Assembly: GCA_965198865.1 (NCBI GenBank)
Contig: CBDAQA010000033.1
Coordinates: 1-64,000, forward strand
Source of the DNA: CBDAQA01 sp965198865
GTDB lineage: Bacteria > Planctomycetota > Phycisphaerae > Tepidisphaerales > Tepidisphaeraceae
Reading direction: 5' to 3'
DNA length: 64,000 nucleotides
Of this stretch, positions 25,855 to 35,507 are shown piece by piece. The stretch's first letter is position 1; each line of letters begins with the position of its first letter. Below the pieces are notes generated by a model that ran no database searches, was not told the origin of the DNA, and saw only the letters and a list, made by a program, of their open reading frames with translations. The translations under genes and the position numbers were made by a program.

Positions 25855-25908
25855 CGCACCTTGGCGCGGCGTTCGTGTCCGATGACCGCCCCGCCGCCGC
25901 CGTCGTCG

Positions 25909-26598
25909 TTATCGGACGACCTCGAACGTGCGGCCGGGTTCGACCGTTCGGGCGGCCCGTCGCAGGCGGATGACCCACGCGGCGGCCACCACGGTCCCGA
26001 TGAGTCCCCCAACGTAGCCGCCGAGGTGCACGCCCCACGTCGCCATGAACCGGCGTGGCCGCCAGAGGTTGGCGGACACCAGGTCCTCGAAGTCGGCCGA
26101 CAGGTGCGTCAGCAGGCCGAGGTACCCGCACGCCCCGCCGACGATGCCCAGGCCGCCCGCCATGAGCAACAGGACCGGGAGCATCGCGACCAGCCGACGG
26201 TTCGCCAGCCGCGGCCAGCCACGCCAGGGGTTGTTCGCCACCAGCAGCACGACGCCAAACAACAGCCCCGCCGACCACGTCGCCTTCAGCCCGACCTTCG
26301 CCGCCTCCCACCGCAGCGCTGCCATGGACGATGGGGGGTCGCCGACCACCTTCGCCAGTTCCTTGCCGTACAGGAAGTATTCCGGGCTGATCGTGACCGT
26401 CATCTGGTCATTCACCGCCCCGTACGCCAGCGCGGCCAGCACCGCAATCAGAAGGACCGCGTATTCGCGCCAGCGCGTGGCCGCCCGACCATTTCGCCGA
26501 AGGTCTACGGCGGCCAGCACCGCGAACACGACCGCACCCGCCGTCACGCGGGCGCACAGTCCGCCATCGGAATTGAGCAGCCATTGGAGGAACGTCAT
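25909..26598 (-). CDS. Multi-pass membrane protein, unknown
   Basis: 229 residues with about five hydrophobic helices, including AGAVVFAVLAAVDL, YAVLLIAVLAALAYGAV, WSAGLLFGVVLLVANNP, LVAMLPVLLLMAGGLGIVGG and VGGLIGTVVAAAWVI. The C-terminal WGVHLGGYVGGLIG resembles the end of rhomboid-type proteins, but the GxSx and catalytic residues are not evident, so I do not assign that family. An upstream in-frame ATG at 26691 is possible. Confidence 0.6.
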   Translation of the reverse strand: MTFLQWLLNSDGGLCARVTAGAVVFAVLAAVDLRRNGRAATRWREYAVLLIAVLAALAYGAVNDQMTVTISPEYFLYGKELAKVVGDPPSSMAALRWEAAKVGLKATWSAGLLFGVVLLVANNPWRGWPRLANRRLVAMLPVLLLMAGGLGIVGGACGYLGLLTHLSADFEDLVSANLWRPRRFMATWGVHLGGYVGGLIGTVVAAAWVIRLRRAARTVEPGRTFEVVR

Positions 26599-26729
26599 GG
26601 GCGGAGGCCGTTCTTCGATCTCACGAAGCCGCAAGGCAATCGCTTGCGTCTTCGCGTCTCGCGGCGGCGGGGTCAAGCTGCGACGACGCAATCGACGACG
26701 TAATCACCTTCGCGGACCAGAAGTAGCGA

Positions 26730-27602
26730 TCACCGCGCGGTCGCCGTCAGCGTCGCCGGCAACTCGTCCGCCAGCTTACTGAAAGATCCGGCGAACGGGT
26801 CGGGGTCGAGCCGTTTCATGCCGACGACGACCGCCGCCGCGTTGTACTTTGCGCCGGCGGGCGTCGAGTGGGTGCGGGCGTCGCCGAAGAACGACTCGAC
26901 CTTCTCCTGCCCCTCGCGCTCCAGCCCCTCGGCGATGATCTCGTTCGTGTCGATGAACAGGGCGGCGGTCGCCTTCGCGTCCGCCTCGTCCCACTTCGCG
27001 AACGTGGCCCGCTCGCCGCGGGCGATCTTGCCGTCTTTCCAGGCCTTGTGCGGCACCATCGACAGGATGATCGGCGTCGCGCCCTTCGCCTTGGCGTCGG
27101 TCGCGTACTTCCGCATGTACCAGCCAAAGGTGTGGATCGTCTCGGTCGTCTTGCCGTCCGCCCTCGGCGCCTCGGCCGTCTCCTCACCATCCCCCTTCAG
27201 CGACGGCCGGCCCTTCGCCTTGGGGTCGGTGTAGTTGCCAGCGTCGTTGTGCCCGAACTGGATGATGACGAAGTCGCCAACCTTCAGCTCGGCCAGCACC
27301 TTGGCCCACCGCCCCTCGGTCATGAACGTCCGGCTCGACCGCCCGCCGATCGCCCGGTTCACCACGTTGATCTTCGCCGGGTCGAAGAACGCCCCGATCT
27401 CCGACCCCCAGCCCCTCAGCGGAGCGTTGCTGTTGGCCGTCGAGTCGCCGACGACGTACAGCGTCGGCAGCCCGGCGTTCGCCTTGTGCTGCAGCGGCGT
27501 GCGCGAGTCGTCCACGACAGGACGGGGATCATCGGCGTGCAACACCGCCGGAACGGCGACCAAGGCGATAACCGCAAACGGCACGAACCGGGACGCGCAC
27601 AT
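26730..27602 (-). CDS. SGNH/GDSL hydrolase, rhamnogalacturonan acetylesterase-like
   Basis: 290 residues with a signal peptide (FVPFAVIALVAVPAVLHA). Block I is YVVGDSTANSN (GDS-type nucleophile serine), the GRSSRTF block follows, block III is IQFGHNDAGNY, and the C-terminal D-x-x-H is likely DARTHSTPAGAKYNA. These enzymes deacetylate pectic or other plant/algal polysaccharides. The ATG at 27602 is chosen for GGAGG six bases upstream; 27608 is an alternative. Confidence 0.82.
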   Translation of the reverse strand: MCASRFVPFAVIALVAVPAVLHADDPRPVVDDSRTPLQHKANAGLPTLYVVGDSTANSNAPLRGWGSEIGAFFDPAKINVVNRAIGGRSSRTFMTEGRWAKVLAELKVGDFVIIQFGHNDAGNYTDPKAKGRPSLKGDGEETAEAPRADGKTTETIHTFGWYMRKYATDAKAKGATPIILSMVPHKAWKDGKIARGERATFAKWDEADAKATAALFIDTNEIIAEGLEREGQEKVESFFGDARTHSTPAGAKYNAAAVVVGMKRLDPDPFAGSFSKLADELPATLTATAR

Positions 27603-27644
27603 CGGCATCCTCCGCAGCGACGAAATGAGCGACCCACATCCGGG

Positions 27645-27666
27645 CCTGCCCGCTTCAGCGGGCAGG
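27645..27666. terminator. Perfect hairpin with tetraloop
   Basis: Stem CCTGCCCGC / GCGGGCAGG (27645-27653 and 27658-27666) around the loop TTCA. It lies in the 248-base gap between the nucleotide-sugar dehydrogenase (minus, ends 27851) and the esterase start (27602), so it may end the upstream transcript. No T-run follows. The rest of the gap shows no gene. Confidence 0.5.
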
Positions 27667-27850
27667 TGGCACTGCGGCACAAGCTTGGCACGGCCAGCAC
27701 GCCAGCACCAGCTCCCAACTGTTGGACGAAACCCTGCCCAACGTTGCACTTTCGAATCGTCGGAAAGCCAACCCCTACTCCGTCTACCTTCGCGTCCTTC
27801 GTGGAGGATCCCCGTCTTCGCCGACCGGAGCGGATCACGCGCCCACCGCT

Positions 27851-29194
27851 TCACGCCATCACGATGTGCTCCCGCCGCCCGGTCACGTTCCGCATCGCGT
27901 TGCGGGTGTCGATGATCAGCCGCGCGTGGTCGGCCACCTGCTGCCAGTCGTAGGCCGCATGGTGCGTGGCGACGAGCACCGCGTCGTAACCGGCCAACAT
28001 CCCGGGCGACAGCGGCACGCTCCGCAGGCCCAGGTTGCCGTACTTGCGCATGGGGTGCGTGGCGGGGACGTGCGGGTCGTTGTAGTCGACCGTGGCACCG
28101 AGGTCCGACAGCCGCTCGATCAGCTCGAAGCTCGGGCTCTCGCGGACGTCGTCCACGTCGGGCTTGTAGGCGAGCCCCAGCACCAGCAGCCGGCTGCCCT
28201 TGACCGCCCTGCCGCGGTCGTTCAGCGCGAGCATCGTCTGCTCGACCACGTACCCCGGCATGGCGTGGTTGATCTCGCCGGCCAGCTCGATGAACCGCGT
28301 CGATCGGCCCACCTCGCGCGCCTTCCACGTCAGGTAGAACGGGTCGATCGGGATGCAGTGCCCGCCCAACCCCGGGCCGGGGTAGAACGCCTGGTAGCCG
28401 AACGGCTTGGTTGCCGCCGCGGCGATGACCTCCCACACGTCGATCCCCAGGGCCGATAGCACGACCTTCATCTCGTTCACCAGCGCGATGTTCACCGCCC
28501 GGTAGACGTTCTCCAGCAGCTTCGCCGCCTCGGCCACCTCCGCGCTGGAGACGGGCACGACCTTCTCGATGGCCGCCCGGTACAGGTCGGCCGCCAGCGT
28601 GCCGCCGGCGGCGTCGACGCCGCCGACCAACTTGGGGATCGTCGTCGTCGAGTAGTCCTTCCGGCCCGGGTCCTCCCGCTCGGGTGAGTAGGCGAGGAAG
28701 AAATCGGTGCCGAGCGTCAGGCCCGTCGCCGCCAGCGGCGGCAGGACGATGTCGCGCGTCGTGCCCGGATAGGTAGTCGACTCCAGCACGACCAGCTGCC
28801 CCGGTCGCAGCACCTTCGCCAAATCGGTCGCCGTCCGGCGGACGTAGCCGAGGTCCGGCTCCAGGTGCTTGCCCAGCGGCGTCGGCACGCAGATGAGCAC
28901 CGCGTCCGGCTCGCCGAGTCGGCCCACGTCGGCGGTCGCGTCGAACCGCCCTGCCGCCACCATGTCCGACACCAGCGACGTGCCCAGGTGCGACAGGTAG
29001 TTCCGCCCCGCCTTCAGCTGCTCGACCTTGGCCCGGTCCACATCGAACCCGAGCACCGGGAACCCGGCCCGGTGGAACGCCGCCATCAGCGGCAGGCCGA
29101 CGTACCCCAGGCCCACCACGCCCACCACGGCGGTTCGCTCGGCCAGCCGGTCTCCGAGCTGTTCCAGCGGCGTTCGTTCAATTTCCACCAGCAA
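27851..29194 (-). CDS. Nucleotide-sugar dehydrogenase (UDP-N-acetylglucosamine/-galactosamine 6-dehydrogenase type)
   Basis: 447 residues. The NAD-binding loop is VGLGYVGLPLMAAFH, the catalytic cysteine is in GPGLGGHCIPIDPFYLTW, and AYSPEREDPG is typical of the WbpA/Wzy-cluster branch. It oxidises C6 of a UDP-sugar to the uronate for surface polysaccharide synthesis. The TTG at 29194 has GAGAGG six bases upstream; a GTG at 29188 is possible. The methionine at 29290 lies well outside the conserved start. Confidence 0.85.
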   Translation of the reverse strand: MLVEIERTPLEQLGDRLAERTAVVGVVGLGYVGLPLMAAFHRAGFPVLGFDVDRAKVEQLKAGRNYLSHLGTSLVSDMVAAGRFDATADVGRLGEPDAVLICVPTPLGKHLEPDLGYVRRTATDLAKVLRPGQLVVLESTTYPGTTRDIVLPPLAATGLTLGTDFFLAYSPEREDPGRKDYSTTTIPKLVGGVDAAGGTLAADLYRAAIEKVVPVSSAEVAEAAKLLENVYRAVNIALVNEMKVVLSALGIDVWEVIAAAATKPFGYQAFYPGPGLGGHCIPIDPFYLTWKAREVGRSTRFIELAGEINHAMPGYVVEQTMLALNDRGRAVKGSRLLVLGLAYKPDVDDVRESPSFELIERLSDLGATVDYNDPHVPATHPMRKYGNLGLRSVPLSPGMLAGYDAVLVATHHAAYDWQQVADHARLIIDTRNAMRNVTGRREHIVMA

Positions 29195-29456
29195 GCCGAT
29201 CCTCTCTCGCCCGTCCCACCCCCACCAATGTCCCCATGATAACGCAACGCAGCCGTTTCGTGCCGGACAGCCTGGCGGCCGCGGCTCCACACATGATTTC
29301 CGGCGTTGTCGTAGCGGGCCGAGCCGTTGTAGATCAGGTATAAGATCGAAGGCGCAGCCGTTGTGGCGCGCCGCGGTGCCGATCCCCGTCCCAGGCTTGG
29401 AGAGGCCGCGGGAGGGGCGTCACCGCTTGCCCAAACACCCTGAGAGCGGAGAAGCC

Positions 29457-31100
29457 ATGTCGTCGTCCCGATCCCGTCGTATAACGCCCCGTCGTGCTCG
29501 CAACCGGTCGAGGGGAGCCGCCATCGAGCGGTTCGAGTCGCGGGTGCTCATGTCGACCTCGGGCCTGCTGGACAGCACCTGGAACACGACCGGCCTGCTG
29601 TCGATCGTCGCGCCCGGCGGCGGGACCGCCAAGACCTCCACCCTGATCGCCCAGCCCGACGGCCGGGTCGTGTACGCCGGCACCTACAGGACCGCGGCCG
29701 GCGCGACCGACACCTACATCAACCGCCGCACGGCTCAGGGCAACGTCGACACCTCGTTCTTCGGCGGCGGCGGCGTGATCGTCCCGTTCGCCGTCACGGG
29801 CATGACGCTCGAGGACAACGGCGACATCCTCGTCACCGGTGGCTCCAAGCTCGAGCGCCTCATGCAGGACGGCCGGGTTGACCCCACGTTCGGCACGAAC
29901 GGCGTCATCACGACCAACGTCCCGACCGGCAACGTCGCCGTCCAGGCCGACGGCAAGATCCTCATCTCCGGCACCACCGCGGCCGGCGTGCCCGAGGTCA
30001 CCCGCTACACCGCCACCGGCGCCGTCGACACCTCCTACGGCGACGCCAACGGCACCAAGGTGCTCCACATCCTCGGCGGGGGCGCCGCCACCTATTCCGC
30101 CGGGGCAATCGGTCTCACCAGCGACGGCAAGGCCGTCGTCGCCCTGGCCGTCAGCGGCAACCCCACGCTCGCCACGTTCGGCATCATCCGGCTCACGACC
30201 GCCGGCCAGTTCGACACCACCTTCGGTGCGAACGGCGTCTCGGAGACCAAGGGCTACGGCGTGGCCGGCTTCACCGGCGGGCTGGTGCTCGATTCGGTCG
30301 GCACGATCTACCAGGTCGGCACCATCAACTACGGCACGTCGGCCAGCGCCGGCTACCTGCTCGCCTACTCGGCCGACGGCGGCCACGCCAACATCTCCCC
30401 GGTCGGCGGCCTGGACACGGTCGGCTCGACCGTCGTCCTCGGCGCGGACAACAAGCCGATCGTCGTCGGCACCGCCATCCAGAGGTCCGGCTCCGCCAAG
30501 CAGACCGTCATCGCCGTCGACCGGTTCAACGCCGTCAATCCCCTGCTGCCCGTCTGGGTGCCCGACCCGACGTGGGGCACGGCCGGCCTGGTCACGATCA
30601 AGTACAACGGCGCCAGCAGCCTCGACTCGTTCAGCGTCGGCGATCTCGGCGGCGCCGTGGCCGAGCTGGCCGACGGCAGCGTCGTCGTGGCCGGCGTCAG
30701 CGTGAACCCCGGCACCACCACCACGTCGTTCAACTACAGCAAGCTGACCGGCGACGCCTACCTCGGCGCCAGCGTCGGCACGATCACGGGCAACACCTTC
30801 TTCGACAACAACGGCGACGGCCTGCAGACCACCGGTACCGACGAGAACCTCACCGGCTACGGCGTCTTCATCGACACCAACGGCAACGGCGTCCTCGACT
30901 CCAACGAGGTGCAGGTCTTCACCGACGCCACCGGAACGTACACGTTCCACGGCGTCGCCGGCGGCACCTACACGCTGGTCGAGACCCTGACCAACGGCCT
31001 CACCCACACCACGCCCAACGCGGGCGTCACCGCGACGTTCTCCAACGTGACCGTGACGGCCGGTCAGACCGTCGTCGGCAAGGACTTCGGGATCGACTGA
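29457..31100 (+). CDS. Exported delta-60-repeat protein with SdrD-B-like C-terminal domain
   Basis: 547 residues. The N-terminus is rich in Arg and contains IERFESRVLMS, a variant of the LEPR-type signal found on planctomycete exported proteins. The middle has about six delta-60 beta repeats, for example DGRVDPTFGTNGVITTNVP and AGQFDTTFGANGVS, likely a beta-propeller. The C-terminal domain, with NTFFDNNGDGLQ and FIDTNGNGVLDSNE, resembles SdrD-B/Cna-B domains with calcium-type DxNxDG loops. A cell-surface or matrix role is inferred. Confidence 0.75.
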   Translation: MSSSRSRRITPRRARNRSRGAAIERFESRVLMSTSGLLDSTWNTTGLLSIVAPGGGTAKTSTLIAQPDGRVVYAGTYRTAAGATDTYINRRTAQGNVDTSFFGGGGVIVPFAVTGMTLEDNGDILVTGGSKLERLMQDGRVDPTFGTNGVITTNVPTGNVAVQADGKILISGTTAAGVPEVTRYTATGAVDTSYGDANGTKVLHILGGGAATYSAGAIGLTSDGKAVVALAVSGNPTLATFGIIRLTTAGQFDTTFGANGVSETKGYGVAGFTGGLVLDSVGTIYQVGTINYGTSASAGYLLAYSADGGHANISPVGGLDTVGSTVVLGADNKPIVVGTAIQRSGSAKQTVIAVDRFNAVNPLLPVWVPDPTWGTAGLVTIKYNGASSLDSFSVGDLGGAVAELADGSVVVAGVSVNPGTTTTSFNYSKLTGDAYLGASVGTITGNTFFDNNGDGLQTTGTDENLTGYGVFIDTNGNGVLDSNEVQVFTDATGTYTFHGVAGGTYTLVETLTNGLTHTTPNAGVTATFSNVTVTAGQTVVGKDFGID

Positions 31101-31127
31101 CCCGAACACGCCTCAACGCCTGCGCTC

Positions 31128-31159
31128 GCGGCCCCGCCGACCATCCGGCGGGGCCGCGC
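31128..31159. terminator. Strong GC hairpin after the exported repeat protein
   Basis: A perfect 13-bp stem (CGCGGCCCCGCCG at 31128-31140, and its complement at 31147-31159) with a 6-base loop, 28 bases after the stop at 31100. It is the likely terminator, though no T-run follows. Confidence 0.65.
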
Positions 31160-31244
31160 TCGTTCACCGCGTGCCGTGGAAACCGCGAGGTGAGCGGGGT
31201 GTCGCTTCCCCCCCGCCGCCGGTTCCGATACGGTCTGGCGGCAC

Positions 31245-31862
31245 ATGCTGCTCTTCTGGATCTACTGGCTGCTATTGCTCACGGTCGGCCTCGGCGGCCT
31301 GCTGCTGGCGGCGTTCACCCTGCCGGGGACGTGGCTGATCCTCGGCGGCGCGACCGTCTACTCCCTGCTGACGCGCGGCGAGTACGTGGGCATCAAGACG
31401 CTCGTCGTCCTGCTGCTGCTGGCGATCGCCGCCGAGATCGGCGAGTTCGTCCTCGGCGGGGCGGGTGCCAAGAAGGCCGGGGCCAACAAGTGGGGCATCT
31501 TCGGCGGCCTGGTTGGCGCGATCCTCGGCGGCATCTTCCTGAGCGGCCTGCTGCCGATCGTCTTCCCGCTCAGCACGATCGTCGGCATCTGCCTCGGCAG
31601 CTTTATCGGGGCCTTCACCGTCGAGTTGCTGCTCGGCCAGGAACTGTGGCGATCGGTGCGCATCGGCTTCGGCGCTGCCAAAGGTCGGTTCCTCGGCATC
31701 GTGGGGAAGTTCACGATCGCCATGGCGATGTTCCTGCTCGCCCTCGCTGCCGCCCTGCCGTCCCACCGTCCAAGGCCACGACCGAAGCGGATCGCGCCGA
31801 CCACGCTGCCGACCACCCGGCTGGCGGCGACGCAGACGGCGTCACAGCCCGCCTCACGGTGA
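31245..31862 (+). CDS. DUF456-family membrane protein
   Basis: 205 residues with about five hydrophobic helices. The motif GAKKAGANKWGIFGGLVGAILG with a following GSFIGAFTVELL is the DUF456 signature. Function is unknown; some members influence glycine-zipper-like membrane packing. The last 40 residues are a proline/threonine-rich tail outside the family. It lies 72 bases upstream of addB on the same strand. Confidence 0.8.
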   Translation: MLLFWIYWLLLLTVGLGGLLLAAFTLPGTWLILGGATVYSLLTRGEYVGIKTLVVLLLLAIAAEIGEFVLGGAGAKKAGANKWGIFGGLVGAILGGIFLSGLLPIVFPLSTIVGICLGSFIGAFTVELLLGQELWRSVRIGFGAAKGRFLGIVGKFTIAMAMFLLALAAALPSHRPRPRPKRIAPTTLPTTRLAATQTASQPASR

Positions 31863-31934
31863 CGGCAAGTTTGTCACCCCGTCGCGACCGCCGGTATGTT
31901 GCCGGGCCGGGTTCCATCCACCGGGGGACGCACC

Positions 31935-34900
31935 ATGAGCGCAGTTCGATTCATCCTCGGCCGGGCCGGGACGGGCAAGACGACGCACGTGGTCGAGCAG
32001 ATCGCCGCCCTGTGCAGGGCCGACCCGCTCGGCCCGCCGATCTACTGGCTGCTGCCGAAGCAGGCCACGTTCCAGGCGGAGCGCCTGCTGACCGTCCGCC
32101 TCGACGGCTTCGCCCGCGTCCACGTGGTCGACTTCGGCAAGCTTGGGCAGGCCGTCCTCGACAGCTGCGGCGACGTTGGCATGCCCGAGGTCACCCCGGC
32201 CGGCCGACGCATGGTCATCGGCCACCTGCTTCGCCAAAACCAGAAACGCCTGAGCTACTACGGCCATTCTGCCCACCGCGCCGGCTTGACCCAGGAGCTA
32301 GACGCCACGTTTGCCGAGTTCGAGCGGGCCAGCCTCGATCCCGAACACCTGCGCCGACTGATCGACACCCTTGACCCAGCCGACGATCCCGCCGCCGATT
32401 CCCTTCGTCAGAAACTGAACGATGTCCACCTGCTGCTCAGCAGCTACACCGCCTTCATCGGCACCGACCGCCTCGACCCCGCCCGCCGGCTCGACCTCGT
32501 GCTGAGGCGCGTCAACCAGTGCAAGGCCCTGCGGGATGCCACGCTGTTCGTCGACGACTTCTACGATTTCACCGCGTACGAGCGCAGGCTGCTGTCGGCG
32601 GTCGCAGGCATCGTCGGGCGGACCGAGGTCGCGATGCTGCTCGACCCCGACGACCCGGCCACCGCCGACCTGGCCGTCTTCCACCGGCCCCAGCGGGCGT
32701 ACCGTGCGCTGCTGAAGGCGATGGGGGAACTGCCCGTTGAGCCACCGCTGATCCTGCGCGGCACACGCGGTCGCACGCCAGAACTGGCCGAGCTTGAGCG
32801 GGCCCTATTCTCTGGAAGAGGTCCCGCCTGTCCGTCTGGTGCCCCGTCTATCGACCTGTTCGAGGCCCCCGACGTCCGCGCCGAAGTCGACGCGGTCGCC
32901 CGACAGATCCGCGCCGCCGTGGCGGACGGGACCCGTTTCCGTGACGTCGCGGTGCTGGTCCGATCGCTGGCAGACTACCGCGAGGTCGTGCACGCCAGCT
33001 TCGCCGAGCATGGCATCCCCTGGTTCGCCGACCACCGCCGTTTAGCAGGCCACCACCCGGTGCTGCAGATGATTCGCGGTTGCCTGCTGGTCGTGCGGAA
33101 GCGCTGGCCGCACGACGCCACGATGATGCTGTCCAAGTCTGGCCTGGTCGGCCTGAGCGACGGCGAGGCGGACGCGCTGGAGAACTACGTCCTTCGACAC
33201 CGGCTGCGCGGCCGCGCCGCCTGGGAGTCGCCCGAGCCCTGGACGTTCACCACTGGGCTGACCCGGCCGGCGGACGATGTCGAACCGGCGACGCCGTCGC
33301 CCGAGGACCTTGAGGCAATACGCCAGCGGTTGGTCAAGCCGCTCTCCCCCCTGTTCGACGTGAGCCGCAACGCCTCGGCCACCGTTCGCGACACCGCCGC
33401 CGGCCTGTTTGAGGTCCTAGACAGGTTCGGCGTCCGCGACGCGCTCGCCCGATGGATGGCTGATGCGGAGGCGGCCGGCGATGCGGAGCGCCGCGGCGAG
33501 CACGAGCAGGTGTGGGCCGAGCTGGTCGGCCTCCTCGAGCAGATGGTCGACGTGCTCGGCGACGAGCGGGTCACCGTGGGCGAGTTCCTCGACGTGCTCG
33601 ACGGCGGCCTCGAGGGGTTCGACCTGGCCATCGCCCCCGCCACGGTCGACCAGGTGCTGCTGGGCGAGGTCGACCGGACGCGCGCCCCGGACGTCCAGCG
33701 GGTGTTCGTGCTGGGGCTGGCAGAGGGCATGTTCCCGCGCGTGGAGCAGGACCCGCTGGTCCTCAGCGACGCCGAGCGGCGGACGCTTCGCAACCGGCAG
33801 GTCGACCTGGACGAGGGGACCGAGCGCCAGCTGCTCGACGAGCGCTTCCTGGCCTACGTCGCGTTCAGCCGCCCGACACAGCAACTGGTGGTTAGCCGAC
33901 CCCTGGCCGACGAGAAGGGTCGCGCGCTGAACCCATCGCTCTTCTGGCACGAGCTGCGCCGGCTCTGCCCCGGGGCGACGCCCCGCCACATCGCGCGATC
34001 GTCGGCGGCCGACCCGCGGACGATCGGCACGCCCCGTCAGCTGATCGACGCGTTGATGCGGTGGGTGTCGACCGGCTCCCCCGCCGGCGATCCCGTCCTG
34101 TCACCCCTGTACCAGTGGCTCGGTAGCGGAGTGACCGAGGGCAGCGCGATCCACCTCCTGCGCGCCCGCGCCTGGCCAGCGCTGTCGTATCGCAACGACG
34201 CCACGCTCGATCCCTCGCGGGCGGCCGAGCTGTTTCCCAGCCCGCTGAGCGCCACCGTCCGTCAACTGGAGGACGCCAACGCCTGCCCCTTCCGTCACTT
34301 CGCTCGGTACGGCCTGAAGCTGCGCGCCCGCGAGGCCGACGCCGTGACCGGGCTCGACCTGCACAACGCCTACCACCAGGTGATGGAGAACCTCACGCGC
34401 GACCTGCTGTCGAAGAGCACCGACTGGACACAGCTCAACGCCGCCGAGGCGCGCGAGCTGATCCGCGGCCACGCCGCCGAGGTCGGCCGTCAACTGCGCG
34501 GCGAGCTGATGTTGTCGTCGGCCCGCAACCGGTACCTGCTCGACCACATCGAGCGGACGCTGGAGCGGGCCGTCGCGTCGCTGGCCGAGGTGAGCCGCCG
34601 CGGCAAGTACCGGCCGGCGCACGTGAACCTGCGGTTCGGCGGGTCCGGGGCCCCGCTGCCGCACCACACGATCGGGACGCCCCGCCACCGCGAGGTCCAC
34701 CTCCACGGTCGGATCGACCGCGTCGACCTGAACGACCGCGGGACCGCGTTCACCGTCTCCGACTACAAGCTCGCGCCAGCGTCGCTGTCGCTGGACCGCG
34801 TCTATCACGGCCTGTCGCTGCAACTGCTGACCTACCTGCTGGTCGTCAAGGCGGGCGGCCCGGCTCTGGCCGGCCGGGCGATCAGCCCGGCTGCTGCGTT

Positions 34901-35375
34901 CCTCTTGGGTCTGCTCTCGTCGCACAAGTCCGTGCTGCACCCGTCGCAGGGGTTGTCGCCCGACGACCCCGACTTCCACCTGCGGACCAAGCCGCGTGGC
35001 CTGATCGATGAGCGGGCCGTCGATTCTCTCGACGGGGGTGGCGAGACGGGCGCTTCGAAGGTCGTCGCCGCCTACCGCAAGAAGGAGGGCGGCCTCGGCA
35101 ACCGCCACAGCACCGACGTCGCCACCGCACAGGAGTTCGCCGGGCTGACGAACCTGGTCGAGCGGCGGCTGGGCGAGGCGGCCGACCGCGTGGTCGACGG
35201 CGACGTCCGCGTCCGCCCTTACATGCTCGGCCGTGCCACGCCCTGTCCGCAGTGCGAGTACCGCGCCGTCTGCCGCTTCGAGCCGGGGCTCAACCCGTAC
35301 CGCGTGCTGCAGCCCCTGGGTCGGCTGGAGGTCCTGCAGAGGGTGCTCGATGAGGCCGGCCCACCCGATGCGTAA
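31935..35375 (+). CDS. addB: AddB-type helicase/nuclease subunit (PD-(D/E)xK exonuclease)
   Basis: 1146 residues. Walker A is GRAGTGKTTH (residues 8-17). The C-terminal nuclease domain has HGRIDRVDL, VSDYKLA and SLQLLTYLLV, which match the RecB/AddB nuclease motifs. Four cysteines, Cys784 (NACPFRHF) and Cys1104/1107/1113 (CPQCEYRAVC), form the AddB iron-sulfur staple. AddB works with AddA to resect double-strand breaks and process Chi. No addA gene is in this window. Confidence 0.85.
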   Translation: MSAVRFILGRAGTGKTTHVVEQIAALCRADPLGPPIYWLLPKQATFQAERLLTVRLDGFARVHVVDFGKLGQAVLDSCGDVGMPEVTPAGRRMVIGHLLRQNQKRLSYYGHSAHRAGLTQELDATFAEFERASLDPEHLRRLIDTLDPADDPAADSLRQKLNDVHLLLSSYTAFIGTDRLDPARRLDLVLRRVNQCKALRDATLFVDDFYDFTAYERRLLSAVAGIVGRTEVAMLLDPDDPATADLAVFHRPQRAYRALLKAMGELPVEPPLILRGTRGRTPELAELERALFSGRGPACPSGAPSIDLFEAPDVRAEVDAVARQIRAAVADGTRFRDVAVLVRSLADYREVVHASFAEHGIPWFADHRRLAGHHPVLQMIRGCLLVVRKRWPHDATMMLSKSGLVGLSDGEADALENYVLRHRLRGRAAWESPEPWTFTTGLTRPADDVEPATPSPEDLEAIRQRLVKPLSPLFDVSRNASATVRDTAAGLFEVLDRFGVRDALARWMADAEAAGDAERRGEHEQVWAELVGLLEQMVDVLGDERVTVGEFLDVLDGGLEGFDLAIAPATVDQVLLGEVDRTRAPDVQRVFVLGLAEGMFPRVEQDPLVLSDAERRTLRNRQVDLDEGTERQLLDERFLAYVAFSRPTQQLVVSRPLADEKGRALNPSLFWHELRRLCPGATPRHIARSSAADPRTIGTPRQLIDALMRWVSTGSPAGDPVLSPLYQWLGSGVTEGSAIHLLRARAWPALSYRNDATLDPSRAAELFPSPLSATVRQLEDANACPFRHFARYGLKLRAREADAVTGLDLHNAYHQVMENLTRDLLSKSTDWTQLNAAEARELIRGHAAEVGRQLRGELMLSSARNRYLLDHIERTLERAVASLAEVSRRGKYRPAHVNLRFGGSGAPLPHHTIGTPRHREVHLHGRIDRVDLNDRGTAFTVSDYKLAPASLSLDRVYHGLSLQLLTYLLVVKAGGPALAGRAISPAAAFLLGLLSSHKSVLHPSQGLSPDDPDFHLRTKPRGLIDERAVDSLDGGGETGASKVVAAYRKKEGGLGNRHSTDVATAQEFAGLTNLVERRLGEAADRVVDGDVRVRPYMLGRATPCPQCEYRAVCRFEPGLNPYRVLQPLGRLEVLQRVLDEAGPPDA

Positions 35376-35507
35376 CCAACCTGCCGCACCCCACCGTTCA
35401 AGTTACAAACTTTGACTTCTGTCACCGGCCGCCTACCGTTCAGGCGTCCGAGCGGTACACGGGCGATCGTCGCCACGGCCCGCTCGGTCCCTTCGGAGAG
35501 CAGCCAC

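Noticed and set aside
25909..26598. Rhomboid protease
   Set aside because: The C-terminal helices are suggestive, but the serine GxSx and histidine motifs are not visible.
35379..35507. Promoter for the aldo/keto reductase gene
   Set aside because: The region is short and AT-richer at 35400-35415, but no -35/-10 pair could be called with confidence.
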